Source of the DNA: Nitratireductor pacificus pht-3B | GTDB taxonomy: Bacteria; Pseudomonadota; Alphaproteobacteria; Rhizobiales; Rhizobiaceae | Direction of reading: 5' to 3' | Assembly (NCBI RefSeq): GCF_000300335.1 | Contig: NZ_AMRM01000024.1 | Span: 1 to 64,000, forward strand | DNA: 64,000 nucleotides | Shown here: in pieces, positions 15,869-23,751 of the stretch | Layout: every line of letters begins with the position of its first letter | Position numbering within the stretch: the stretch's first letter is position 1 | The notes under the pieces: model-generated | What the model was told of the DNA's origin: nothing | Seen by the model: the letters and a program-made list of their open reading frames with translations, nothing else | The model's database searches: none | Translations under genes and position numbers: made by a program

Positions 15869-16396
15869 TCAGCACGCCGCCGGACCGTTGCGGGCCAGGA
15901 CCTCCTCATAGGCCGCCTGCAGGCGCTCGCGCACGCCGGGGCCGGCGGCGCCGGGCCGCGGGCGCTTTCCCAGATGCGCGACGCGCAGATCGTCCATGAA
16001 CTCCTCCCACAGAGGTGGCCCGCCCTCCTCCAGGAGCCGCGCCCGGATCGACAGCTCCTCCGAGACCGGCAGCCATTTGCTGCCCCAGGCGCCGATCATG
16101 GCGAAGACCGGCACCAGCTCGATGCCCTTCTCCGTCAGGCTGTAGATCGCCTTCTGCTTGTGGCTGGGGTCGTCGGTCTTCGAGATGATCCCCTCCGTAA
16201 CGAGCCGGCGCAGCCGGTCGGCGAGGATGTTCGAGGCGATCTTCTCCTGCGAATGGGTCAGGAGATCACGGAAATGGCGCCGGTTCCCGAACATCATGTC
16301 GCGCACGATGATGAGGCTCCATTTGTCGCCCACCACCTCGACGGTGAGGTTGATGGGACAGCCGGAGCGATGCGCGGCGTCGGTCTTGCTGTTCAA
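15869..16396 (-). CDS. HxlR-family transcriptional regulator
   Basis: 175 residues if translation starts at TTG 16396, which has GGAGA six bases upstream. An in-frame ATG near 16430 is possible but lies within the operator repeats. The core shows SGCPINLTVEVVGDKWSLIIVRDMMFG, then HFRDLLTHSQEKIASNILADRLRRL and the wing KQKAIYSLTEKG. A C-terminal extension of about 60 residues is longer than in typical HxlR proteins. It is divergent from the Tat-exported hydrolase operon at 16507, whose promoter region carries three ACCAGTTGC repeats. Confidence 0.85.
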   Translation of the reverse strand: MNSKTDAAHRSGCPINLTVEVVGDKWSLIIVRDMMFGNRRHFRDLLTHSQEKIASNILADRLRRLVTEGIISKTDDPSHKQKAIYSLTEKGIELVPVFAMIGAWGSKWLPVSEELSIRARLLEEGGPPLWEEFMDDLRVAHLGKRPRPGAAGPGVRERLQAAYEEVLARNGPAAC

Positions 16397-16413
16397 ATCC
16401 GTTCTCCAAAAAA

Positions 16414-16479
16414 ACCAGTTGCAACATGCCATCGGAATCCGTATGGTGCAACCAGTTGCTTTTATTAACCAGTTGCAAA
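16414..16479. promoter_or_regulatory. Triple ACCAGTTGC operator between HxlR gene and hydrolase operon
   Basis: ACCAGTTGC occurs at 16414-16422, 16451-16459 and 16468-16476, all in the same orientation. The middle copy is part of the perfect inverted repeat GCAAC-CA-GTTGC (16448-16459). Copies 2 and 3 are 17 bases apart. Placement in the divergent gap marks it as the likely binding region of the neighbouring HxlR protein for both promoters. Confidence 0.6.
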
Positions 16480-16506
16480 TAGCAATGTGAATGGGATGCA
16501 GCGCCG

Positions 16507-17469
16507 ATGTTTCCGACACGCCCGAGATGGACACGCCGCCGCCTGCTGCAGACCGCAGCGCTTCTCGCCGCAACGGCCGGAAGCCTGCCAATCCATGCCA
16601 AGACAGTGCGAGCGGAGGACATCCAGATGAAGACGCATCTTGTGAAAGCCGATGGAATCGAACTCGCGACGGAGGCCTTCGGCGACCCCTCGCACACCCC
16701 GGTCCTGCTGATCATGGGCGCCATGGCCTCCATGCTGTGGTGGTCGGAAGAGTTCTGCCGCAGGCTTGCCGCCGAAGGCCGCTACGTGATCCGCTACGAC
16801 AATCGCGACACCGGTCTTTCGAGCACCTATCCGCCGGGCGCGCCGTCCTACACGATGGACGACATGGCCGAGGACGCGTTTCGCATCCTCGACGCCCACG
16901 GCATCGACAAGGCCCATCTGGTCGGGATGTCGCTCGGCGGCATGATCGGCCAGCTCGCCGCCCTGGCGCATCCCGGGCGCGTCCTGAGCTTCACGGCCAT
17001 CAGCACGTCGCCCATGGGCATCGACACCTCCGGACTGCCCGGCATGAGCGCCGCCTATCAGGAGCACGCCGCCAGCGGCGAGGCGGTCGACTGGACCGAC
17101 CAGGACCAGATGATCGACTTCATTGTTCGCGACACCCGCGCCCTCGCCGGCACCCGGCATCCCTATGACGAGGCCGCCGCCCGTGCTCTGATAGAGCGCG
17201 ACGCCGCCCGGTCCAGGGACTTCATCAGCGCCACGAACCACTTCATGCTGAAGGGCGGCGAAACATGGCAGGGGAAGCTTGCCGGGATGAAGCCGCCCCT
17301 GCTGGTCATCCACGGCACGTCGGATCCGGTCTTCCCGATCGAGCACGGCCGGTTGCTGGCCGAGACGGTGCCGGGCGCCCGTCTGATGGAGATCGACGGC
17401 GGCGGTCATGAAATCCATCCCGAGGACTGGGATGCGGTCATCAGCGCCCTTTCGGCGCAAACGCGTTAG
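16507..17469 (+). CDS. Tat-exported alpha/beta hydrolase
   Basis: 320 residues. The N-terminus TRRRLLQTAALLAATAG has the twin-arginine signal pattern with a hydrophobic core and an AKT/A-type cleavage region near 31. The mature part is an alpha/beta hydrolase: nucleophile elbow VGMSLGGM (Ser142), acid in HGTSDPVFP, and histidine in GGGHEIHPEDW. NRDTGLSS in the cap region is common in the aclacinomycin-methylesterase/haloperoxidase-like group. First gene of a probable three-gene operon with a DHFR-like reductase and a serine hydrolase, under the divergent HxlR regulator. Export to the periplasm as a folded enzyme is inferred from the signal. Confidence 0.8.
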   Translation: MFPTRPRWTRRRLLQTAALLAATAGSLPIHAKTVRAEDIQMKTHLVKADGIELATEAFGDPSHTPVLLIMGAMASMLWWSEEFCRRLAAEGRYVIRYDNRDTGLSSTYPPGAPSYTMDDMAEDAFRILDAHGIDKAHLVGMSLGGMIGQLAALAHPGRVLSFTAISTSPMGIDTSGLPGMSAAYQEHAASGEAVDWTDQDQMIDFIVRDTRALAGTRHPYDEAAARALIERDAARSRDFISATNHFMLKGGETWQGKLAGMKPPLLVIHGTSDPVFPIEHGRLLAETVPGARLMEIDGGGHEIHPEDWDAVISALSAQTR

Positions 17470-17501
17470 TAGACGCAGTCAATCGGAAAAGGAAGAGGCA
17501 C

Positions 17502-18068
17502 ATGAACAAGGTCATCATCTGGAACCTGGTTACCCTCGACGGCTATTTCGAAGGCGAGAAGAAGTGGGACCTCGGCTTCCACGGACATGCATGGGGCGAC
17601 GAACTGGAAGCGCTCAGCAAGGCGTTCGGCGAGAGCGCCGCCGTGCTGGTCTTCGGCCGCGTCACCTATGAGGGGATGAAGGCTCATTGGACCTCCGCCG
17701 CGGCTTCCGAAGAAACCTCGGAAGTCACCGGCTTCATGAACGCCCTTCCTAAGCTCGTCGCCTCGCGCACCATCACGCGCTCGGACTGGAACAACACGCA
17801 GGTCACCGACGACATCGTCGGCGCCATCCGCGCGGTGAAGGAGAAGGCCGCGCCGGGCAAGAACGTCTACGTCTTCGGCAGCGCCGATCTGTGCGCTTCC
17901 CTGCTCGAGGCCGGGATCGTCGACGAGGTGATGCTTGCGCATGTGCCGGTGCTGCTCGGAAAGGGCACGCCCTTCTTCAAGCCCGGCGGCGCCGAGCGCA
18001 CCCTGACGCTGATCGAGGCCCGGCCGCTCAGGAACGGCACGGTCATCACGCGCCATGCGCCGGCCTGA
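17502..18068 (+). CDS. Dihydrofolate reductase-like (RibD C-terminal domain) protein
   Basis: 188 residues of the RibD_C/DHFR-like fold: IIWNLVTLDGYFEG at the start, LVFGRVTYEGM in the middle, and KNVYVFGSADLCASLLEAGIVDEV, which is the nucleotide-binding turn and following helix. These small NADPH-dependent reductases are common accessory genes with unknown substrates; this is not FolA. AAAGGAAGAGGCAC is a good ribosome-binding site. It sits between two hydrolases in an apparent operon. Confidence 0.85.
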   Translation: MNKVIIWNLVTLDGYFEGEKKWDLGFHGHAWGDELEALSKAFGESAAVLVFGRVTYEGMKAHWTSAAASEETSEVTGFMNALPKLVASRTITRSDWNNTQVTDDIVGAIRAVKEKAAPGKNVYVFGSADLCASLLEAGIVDEVMLAHVPVLLGKGTPFFKPGGAERTLTLIEARPLRNGTVITRHAPA

Positions 18069-18125
18069 AAAGACTGAGCCGCCTGCCGGCGGCCCGCCGC
18101 TTTCCCCCATTCGAGGACGAGAGAC

Positions 18126-19451
18126 ATGAACCCCAAAGCGATCACCCGCCGGACCTTCATCCAGGCCAGCGCCATGACGCTTGCCGTACCCGTTTTGGCC
18201 GCACCCGCTTTGGCCTCACCCGCCCTGACACAGGCGCGCGACGCATCGAACAGCACTTCACAGGAGGACCCGACGGGCATGAAGACGATCATGGAACGCC
18301 ACGTGGCCGACGGTTTTGCCGCGGGCATGGTCTGGGCCATCGAGCATGATGGCGAGACACGGACGGGTGCCGCCGGCACGTTCGAGATGGGCGGCGGCGG
18401 AGCGCCGATGACCCGCGACGCGATCTTCCGCATCGCCTCGATCACCAAGCCGGTGACGGCGGCGCTTGCCATGATGCTGGTTGAGGAGGGAAAGCTGTCG
18501 CTGGACGGCGCGGTCGACGCCCTCCTGCCCGAACTCGCCGACCGCCGGGTGCTGAAGCGCATCGACGGACAGCTCGACGACACCGTTCCGGCGCAGGGCC
18601 CAATCACGCTGCGCCAGCTCCTGACGATGACCTTCGGCCTCGGCGCGATCATGGTATTCCCGGAGCAGTATCCGATCCAGAAGGCGATGCGCGAGGCAGG
18701 CATAGCGCCCGGGCCGCAATTGCCGGACCTTTCCGCCGACGACTACATGAAGCGGCTTGGCAGCCTTCCGCTTGCCTACCAGCCCGGCGCCGAGTTCCTG
18801 TACAACAACGGCCTGGACGTCGCCGGCATCCTGATCTCCAGGGCCGTCGGAAAACCGCTCTCCGAGGTCATGCAGGAACGGGTCTTCGCGCCGCTCGGCA
18901 TGAAGGACACCGGCTTTCACGTGCCCGCCGACAAGCTGCACCGCCTGCCGCCCAGCTATGGCCGCAACTTCCAGACCGGGGCGATGGAGGTGTTTCACGA
19001 AGCCGCCGGCGGACGCTTCGCCAGCCCGCCTCCGCTCGAATCGGGCGCCGGGGGACTGGTCTCCACGGTCGACGACTATCTGGCCTTCGCCCGCATGCTG
19101 CTGAGTGGCGGCGAACGCAACAGGACGCGTCTCCTGAAAGCCGAAACCGTCGCCGAGATGACCCGCAACCAGCTGACCGACGCCCAGATCGCCGGGCCGC
19201 AGGCGGGCTTCTTCATGGAGGACGGCGCCGCCGGCTGGGGGCTGGGCATGTCGGTCGACCTGAAGCAGGGCAAGCCATGGATGACGCCCGGCCGCTTCGG
19301 CTGGAACGGCGGCTACGGCACCTCGGCCTATATCGACACGAAGCACCGGCTGATCGGCGTCTTCATGAGCCAGAGAATGATGGATTCTCCCGAACCGCCG
19401 GTGACTTACGTGGATTTCTGGACTCAAGCCTACAAGGAGCTGGATGGCTGA
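18126..19451 (+). CDS. Tat-exported serine hydrolase, class C beta-lactamase family
   Basis: 441 residues. ITRRTFIQASAMTLAVPVLAA at the N-terminus is a twin-arginine signal, with cleavage likely after an alanine near 27-30. The penicillin-binding-type catalytic motifs are SITK (Ser105-Lys108) and a Tyr-x-Asn in LYNNG. The third motif is probably in the GWNGGYGTSAY region, where the usual KTG-type triad is replaced by glycine-rich sequence, as in the EstB/esterase branch. A carboxylesterase or D-aminopeptidase activity is as likely as beta-lactamase. A GAGGACGAGAGAC ribosome-binding site precedes the start. Confidence 0.85.
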   Translation: MNPKAITRRTFIQASAMTLAVPVLAAPALASPALTQARDASNSTSQEDPTGMKTIMERHVADGFAAGMVWAIEHDGETRTGAAGTFEMGGGGAPMTRDAIFRIASITKPVTAALAMMLVEEGKLSLDGAVDALLPELADRRVLKRIDGQLDDTVPAQGPITLRQLLTMTFGLGAIMVFPEQYPIQKAMREAGIAPGPQLPDLSADDYMKRLGSLPLAYQPGAEFLYNNGLDVAGILISRAVGKPLSEVMQERVFAPLGMKDTGFHVPADKLHRLPPSYGRNFQTGAMEVFHEAAGGRFASPPPLESGAGGLVSTVDDYLAFARMLLSGGERNRTRLLKAETVAEMTRNQLTDAQIAGPQAGFFMEDGAAGWGLGMSVDLKQGKPWMTPGRFGWNGGYGTSAYIDTKHRLIGVFMSQRMMDSPEPPVTYVDFWTQAYKELDG

Positions 19452-19481
19452 TCTTCAGCCGTGGGATCGAGCGGCTGAGCG

Positions 19482-20570
19482 TCAGCCGCCGGCCCACCGC
19501 GCCACCAGGCGGCTGATCGGCGGGCCGGCCAGCAGGACGAACAGGAAGCGCGCCATCTGAACCGCCATGATGAAGGACAGGTTCACGTTCTGCGAGGCGG
19601 CGGCGATGATGGCGACCGAATCCATGCCGCCGGGGCTGGTCGCCAGATAGGCGGTCAGCGGGTCGATGCCCCATTCCACATGCAGGAACCAGGCGAGCCC
19701 GCCGCAGAACGCCATCAGCGCCAGGATGGAAAGCACCACCTGCGGCAGCGCCCTGAAGGCGGTGGCGAGCAGTGCCCGGTCGAACTTCAGGCCGATGGTC
19801 CAGCCGACCAGCAGATAGGCCAGCCCCAGCAGCCATGGCGGCAGCTCCAGCGTCAGGCCGCCGCCCAGATGCGCCAGCCCGCCGGCGATCAGCCCGCCGA
19901 AGAAGAACGGCGCCGGCAGGCGGGAGAATTTTCCGATCACGCCGCCGGCGAGGCCGATCGCCGCCGTCAGCGCCAGCATCTCCGGGCGCACGGCCGGAAA
20001 CCAGTCCGTCTCGGGTAGTTCGACGCCCGACGTGTCGACCCAGAACCTTGCGATGAGCGCGGCGGCGATCGTGACCATGATGACCCGCAGATACTGCATG
20101 AAGGCGACAAGGCGCTGGTCGGCACCGAACGCGCCGGCCATCAGCACCATCGCCGTCGCCGCGCCGGGCGCCGAACCCCAGACCGCCGTGGTGCCGGGAA
20201 GGATCTTCCAGCGGCTGACGAGGAAACCGAGAAAGCTGCTCGCCGCGACCGTCGCCAACACAGCGAGAAGCAGGATCGGCCAGATGTCGGCGAAGGAGGC
20301 GAGGATCGCCGGCTCCAGCGAACCGCCAATCAGCATGCCGACCGTGACCTGCGCCCCGGCGAAGACCATCGCCGGCACCCGCACGCCGGCGCCCATCGCC
20401 CCCGCCGCGACCGCCGCGAGCATCGGCCCAATGAGCAGCGCCGCCGGCAGCGTCGCATAGAGCATCAGGCCCGCCAGAAGCGCCGTCAGGACCGCCAGGA
20501 ACAGCCATTGCAGGATCGGGGGGAGCCTCGTCAGCGGTCCTTGAAAGGAAGTCTGCGGTGAGATGTCCAT
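19482..20570 (-). CDS. AbrB-family (PF05145) membrane transporter
   Basis: 362 residues and about ten hydrophobic helices in two repeated halves, each with an amphipathic glycine-rich break: VWGSAPGAATAMVLMAGAFG in the first and TSPGGMDSVAIIAAASQ in the second. This duplicated pattern marks the AbrB/ammonia-monooxygenase-like membrane family, proposed to be small-molecule or regulator-linked transporters. The substrate is unknown. It converges with the beta-lactamase-like gene and diverges from the secreted protein at 20712. Confidence 0.85.
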   Translation of the reverse strand: MDISPQTSFQGPLTRLPPILQWLFLAVLTALLAGLMLYATLPAALLIGPMLAAVAAGAMGAGVRVPAMVFAGAQVTVGMLIGGSLEPAILASFADIWPILLLAVLATVAASSFLGFLVSRWKILPGTTAVWGSAPGAATAMVLMAGAFGADQRLVAFMQYLRVIMVTIAAALIARFWVDTSGVELPETDWFPAVRPEMLALTAAIGLAGGVIGKFSRLPAPFFFGGLIAGGLAHLGGGLTLELPPWLLGLAYLLVGWTIGLKFDRALLATAFRALPQVVLSILALMAFCGGLAWFLHVEWGIDPLTAYLATSPGGMDSVAIIAAASQNVNLSFIMAVQMARFLFVLLAGPPISRLVARWAGG

Positions 20571-20711
20571 CGATGCGTGCCCCGGCTGTTGCCATGACGG
20601 GATACAGGAACGCGCCGGACAAAGGAATGCGCCCGAGGGGAGAAACGCCGCCGAACCGGCGTAGCTTGCATTTGTTCTTCTTTTGTTCTACACCTCGCGC
20701 GGGAGGACATC

Positions 20712-21416
20712 ATGGACAGGCAAACGCGAACCGCATCGGCGCAGACCTGGAGACGCCGCGCCGGTCTTTCCGGAACGCGGCTCTTTCGCTGCAGCCGCCG
20801 CGCCGCGGATGCGGGTTCCGCCACACGGGTCGCGAGGGCTGCGCCGGGCTTCCGCCGCCTCGCCGCCTGCGTGGCTTTAGCACTGGCGCTGCTTGCCGCC
20901 CTCTCCGCCCCGTCCGCCGCCCTGGCGGACGGCATCGACGATTTCCTGGCCCGCAACACCTGCCCGGTCGCCGCCGGACTGTCGGCGATCGCGCAGGCCG
21001 GCAGGCTGGCCGACGGAGTCGGAAAGCAGGCCGTGGGCAACCGCTTCATCGTCGTCGCACCCCCGGACGGCGGACAGCGCTATGTGCAGTGTCTTTTCCT
21101 GGAAGACGACGCCGGGCTTCTCTGCGAAGCGTCTTCGGGTTTCCATGGCCCCCGCCACGGCGGCGTCCCGCTGTTCCGGGTCTCGGCAGGCGGGCTGACG
21201 GAACTCGCCAGGCTGGGCTTCGACGTCGGCGCGACGGAAGGCAATTTCCCCCGTATGCTCGCCCTGCCCGGCGACGGCAATTTCGTTCCGGCCGCCGAAC
21301 TCATCCTGCGCGCGCTTCATCTCGGCTATGGCGCGACCGTGCAGTCGGCGCTGGAGATCACCGCCCCGCTGGCCGGCGACGCCAGCCTCTACACCGAGTG
21401 CACGCCGGTCGGCTGA
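20712..21416 (+). CDS. Hypothetical exported protein
   Basis: 234 residues; not recognised as a named family. An arginine-rich N-terminal stretch precedes a strong hydrophobic helix (about 48-72, LAACVALALALLAALSAPSAALA) ending in an ALA-like cleavage site, so a shorter start nearer the helix is possible. The rest is a globular domain with two cysteines (NTCPVAAGL near 83 and YVQCLFLEDD near 125) plus one near the C-terminus (YTECTPVG), and GFDVGATEGNFPRMLALPGDGNF in the middle. Likely periplasmic. It is divergent from the AbrB transporter. Confidence 0.6.
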   Translation: MDRQTRTASAQTWRRRAGLSGTRLFRCSRRAADAGSATRVARAAPGFRRLAACVALALALLAALSAPSAALADGIDDFLARNTCPVAAGLSAIAQAGRLADGVGKQAVGNRFIVVAPPDGGQRYVQCLFLEDDAGLLCEASSGFHGPRHGGVPLFRVSAGGLTELARLGFDVGATEGNFPRMLALPGDGNFVPAAELILRALHLGYGATVQSALEITAPLAGDASLYTECTPVG

Positions 21417-21505
21417 AGCGGAATGCTGTGATAAGGCCGGCGGCCGGTGTCGGATCGGGCGGGCCTCGAACGTCCTTAGGGCTGGATATGACCAAGGAGT
21501 GAACC

Positions 21506-21928
21506 ATGCGCTACATGATGCTGATGATTCCCAAGGGCTACGAGACCGCGGGACCGGAGCTCGACCTTCCCGCCGACGCCGTCGCGGCGATGATGAAATA
21601 CAATGAGGAACTCAGCGCCGCCGGCATCCTCGTCGCCCTGGAAGGGTTGCATCCGCCGTCAACGGGCGCGCGCGTTTCCTTCGCCAGCGGCGAACCGGTC
21701 GTCATCGACGGGCCCTTCATCGAGGCAAAGGAAGTGGTCGGCGGCTTCTGGATCATCGACGTGCCGACGCTCGCCGACGCGATCGAGTGGGCCAAGCGCT
21801 GCCCCGGCTCGCCGAGCGAAACCATCGAGGTGCGCAAGATCCAGGAGATGGACGACTATTCCGACCCGGTGCGGGAGGTGGTCGAGGCGCATCCGGCCGT
21901 GCTCGAAAAAGGGATCGGCAACCGCTGA
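21506..21928 (+). CDS. YciI/DGPF-domain protein
   Basis: 140 residues. The DGPF motif that names the family is VIDGPFIEAKEVVGGFWI, preceded by a MRYMMLMIP opening strand and followed by EWAKRCPGSPSETIEVRKI. These ferredoxin-like-fold proteins often sit beside ECF sigma factors; none is adjacent here. AAGGAGTGAACC is an excellent ribosome-binding site. Function in the cell is unknown. Confidence 0.9.
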   Translation: MRYMMLMIPKGYETAGPELDLPADAVAAMMKYNEELSAAGILVALEGLHPPSTGARVSFASGEPVVIDGPFIEAKEVVGGFWIIDVPTLADAIEWAKRCPGSPSETIEVRKIQEMDDYSDPVREVVEAHPAVLEKGIGNR

Positions 21929-22037
21929 ACTGCCGCCCGGGCACCTGGACGGGCACGAAGTGCCCGCGCCGGTCGCTTCGACGTCGCCACTGCACCGGCG
22001 TCTGGCGTGCCGCAGAGGTGCCGCCGGACGGGCGGGC

Positions 22038-22643
22038 CTACATCCGCTGGCACTGCATCGGCGTGCCGGCCCAGTTGAGGTCGGCCTTGCCGTCGCGATC
22101 GATGAAGTCGAGGCCGCCGATATTGTAGTGAACCGCGCCGTCGTCATCCCATCCCGTTGCAATATATTGCGGCCAGTCGCCCGGCGGCGTGCGCGTGAAC
22201 ACGCCGACTGGCGGGTCGGTGTCGTAGAAGACCGCCGTCAGCCCGTCGAACGCGCCGCCCGAACAGGTGTATTCGACGGGGTCCGGCACTGTCACCTCGC
22301 CCGCCTGCACGCTGAGCACGGCGATCCGCTCCCGGTAGCTGTCCTCGACCCACTGCCGTGGATCGGCCTGTTTCCAGCCCTCATTCCGGCCGGAGAGCCA
22401 GCCCTGCTGCATGGCATGAATGGTCTTGAAATCCTCGGCGCTCGTCTGCGCCTCGATCTTGCGATAGAGCCGGTCCATCTCGCTGTCGAGCGCCGCCAGT
22501 CCTTCATCCCCGCAGATCATTTCCTCGGGACTGCCGGCCCGGACGGCGGCGCAGTCGAACGATGGCTGCGCCAGAACCGGCAAGGCCTGCCCCGCCAGAA
22601 CGCCCGCTGCGAGGGAAACCATGGTGAGACGCTTCATTTTCAT
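22038..22643 (-). CDS. Exported LprI/DUF1311-type protein with MliC-like C-terminal domain
   Basis: 201 residues from ATG 22643, chosen because GGAGGAGGATGGC precedes it. The signal peptide is about 1-24 (LTMVSLAAGVLAGQALPVLAQ). The LprI/DUF1311 region has SFDCAAVRAGSPEEMICGDEGLAALDSEMDRLY, with a pair of cysteines and the characteristic L-D-xx-L/M-xxxY pattern. The second part (VEYTCSGGAFDGLTAVFYDTD to the final MQCQRM) resembles MliC lysozyme inhibitors, again with two cysteines. A periplasmic lysozyme-inhibitor role is plausible from both halves but untested. Confidence 0.8.
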   Translation of the reverse strand: MKMKRLTMVSLAAGVLAGQALPVLAQPSFDCAAVRAGSPEEMICGDEGLAALDSEMDRLYRKIEAQTSAEDFKTIHAMQQGWLSGRNEGWKQADPRQWVEDSYRERIAVLSVQAGEVTVPDPVEYTCSGGAFDGLTAVFYDTDPPVGVFTRTPPGDWPQYIATGWDDDGAVHYNIGGLDFIDRDGKADLNWAGTPMQCQRM

Positions 22644-22811
22644 GCCATCCTCCTCCATCATCCTGCCGAAACCTGCTCCCGGAGCATAAACGTATAGCAC
22701 GGATGGGCGGCACAATCAGGCTGCCGGCGTCGGACCTGCGCGAAGCGCCGCGAGACAGGCTTCTCCTGCATGAGGGGTGCGCCCGGTGGTTTCACGCGAA
22801 TGCGGAACACT

Positions 22812-23693
22812 TCAGGCGAATTTCGCCTTGTGCTCCGGCTCGACATGGATGGTCACCTGCGCGCCGGGCAGTGTCTTTTCCAGCGCATGCTCGATCCGGT
22901 CGCAGATCCGGTGCGCCGCCTCCACCGTCATCTCGGACGGCACGACGAGATGGAACTCGATGAAGCGCGCGCGCCCCGCCTCGCGGGTCTTGAGATCGTG
23001 GAACTCCAGCGCGCCGTCCCGGTTCTCCTCGACGACGCGCTCGATCTCGGCCAGATCGCCGGCCTCCACCGCCACGTCCATCAGCCCCTGCAGGGAATGG
23101 CCCACCATGTGCCAGCCATGCCAGAGAATGTTGAGCGCGACGATCGCCGCCATCAGCGGGTCGAGCCACAGCCAGCCGGTGATGAGCGCCAGGACAAGCC
23201 CGCCGACGACGCCGACCGAGGTGACCACATCGGTCCACAGATGCCTGCCGTCGGCGACCATGGCGGGCGAGCGGGCGCGCCGGCCGGTCGACATCAACAT
23301 CCGCGCCCAAAGCCCGTTGCCGAGCGCCGCCACGCCGGTGATGACGAGGCCCAGCAGAGGCATTTCGAGCTGTCGGGGGTCGAAGAACGCCATCCACGCC
23401 TCGCGCAGGATGAGCAGCGCCGCCAGCACGATCAGCACGCCCTCGAGCACGGCGGAGAAATACTCCGCCTTGTGGTGGCCGAAGGGGTGGTCGTCGTCGG
23501 CCGGCTTGTGCGCCAGGCGCAGCGCATACCAGGCAACGGACGAGGCGACGACGTTGACCACCGATTCCATCGCGTCCGAAAACAGCGCGACGGACCCGGT
23601 GAACCACCAGGCCGCCAGCTTCAAAAGGAAGATGGCGAGCGAGACGGCGATGGACCAGGCGGCGATGCGCTGGAGCTTGCCGTTCGACGGCAT
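22812..23693 (-). CDS. Cation diffusion facilitator (CDF) transporter
   Basis: 293 residues. Six membrane helices, then a cytoplasmic domain from about 210 with the ferredoxin-like CDF C-terminal fold (HDLKTREAGRARFIEFHLVV, ending HVEPEHKAKFA). Metal-site residues appear in FSDAMESVVN (TM2) and in DGRHLWTDVVTS (TM5, the H-x3-D pair). An aspartate/histidine loop, HKPADDDHPFGHHKAEY, matches proteobacterial CDF antiporters for Zn, Fe or Mn; the metal cannot be assigned. AAAGGAACC precedes the start. Confidence 0.9.
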   Translation of the reverse strand: MPSNGKLQRIAAWSIAVSLAIFLLKLAAWWFTGSVALFSDAMESVVNVVASSVAWYALRLAHKPADDDHPFGHHKAEYFSAVLEGVLIVLAALLILREAWMAFFDPRQLEMPLLGLVITGVAALGNGLWARMLMSTGRRARSPAMVADGRHLWTDVVTSVGVVGGLVLALITGWLWLDPLMAAIVALNILWHGWHMVGHSLQGLMDVAVEAGDLAEIERVVEENRDGALEFHDLKTREAGRARFIEFHLVVPSEMTVEAAHRICDRIEHALEKTLPGAQVTIHVEPEHKAKFA

Positions 23694-23751
23694 GGCGGTT
23701 CCTTTCAGCGATCCGCCCCCGGAAACGGAGGCGGCATGGCGGCGTTCTGCG

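Noticed and set aside
18126-19451. Antibiotic-resistance AmpC beta-lactamase
   Set aside because: SxxK and YxN are present but a proper KTG motif is not visible and the protein is longer and Tat-exported; an esterase-type serine hydrolase is more likely.
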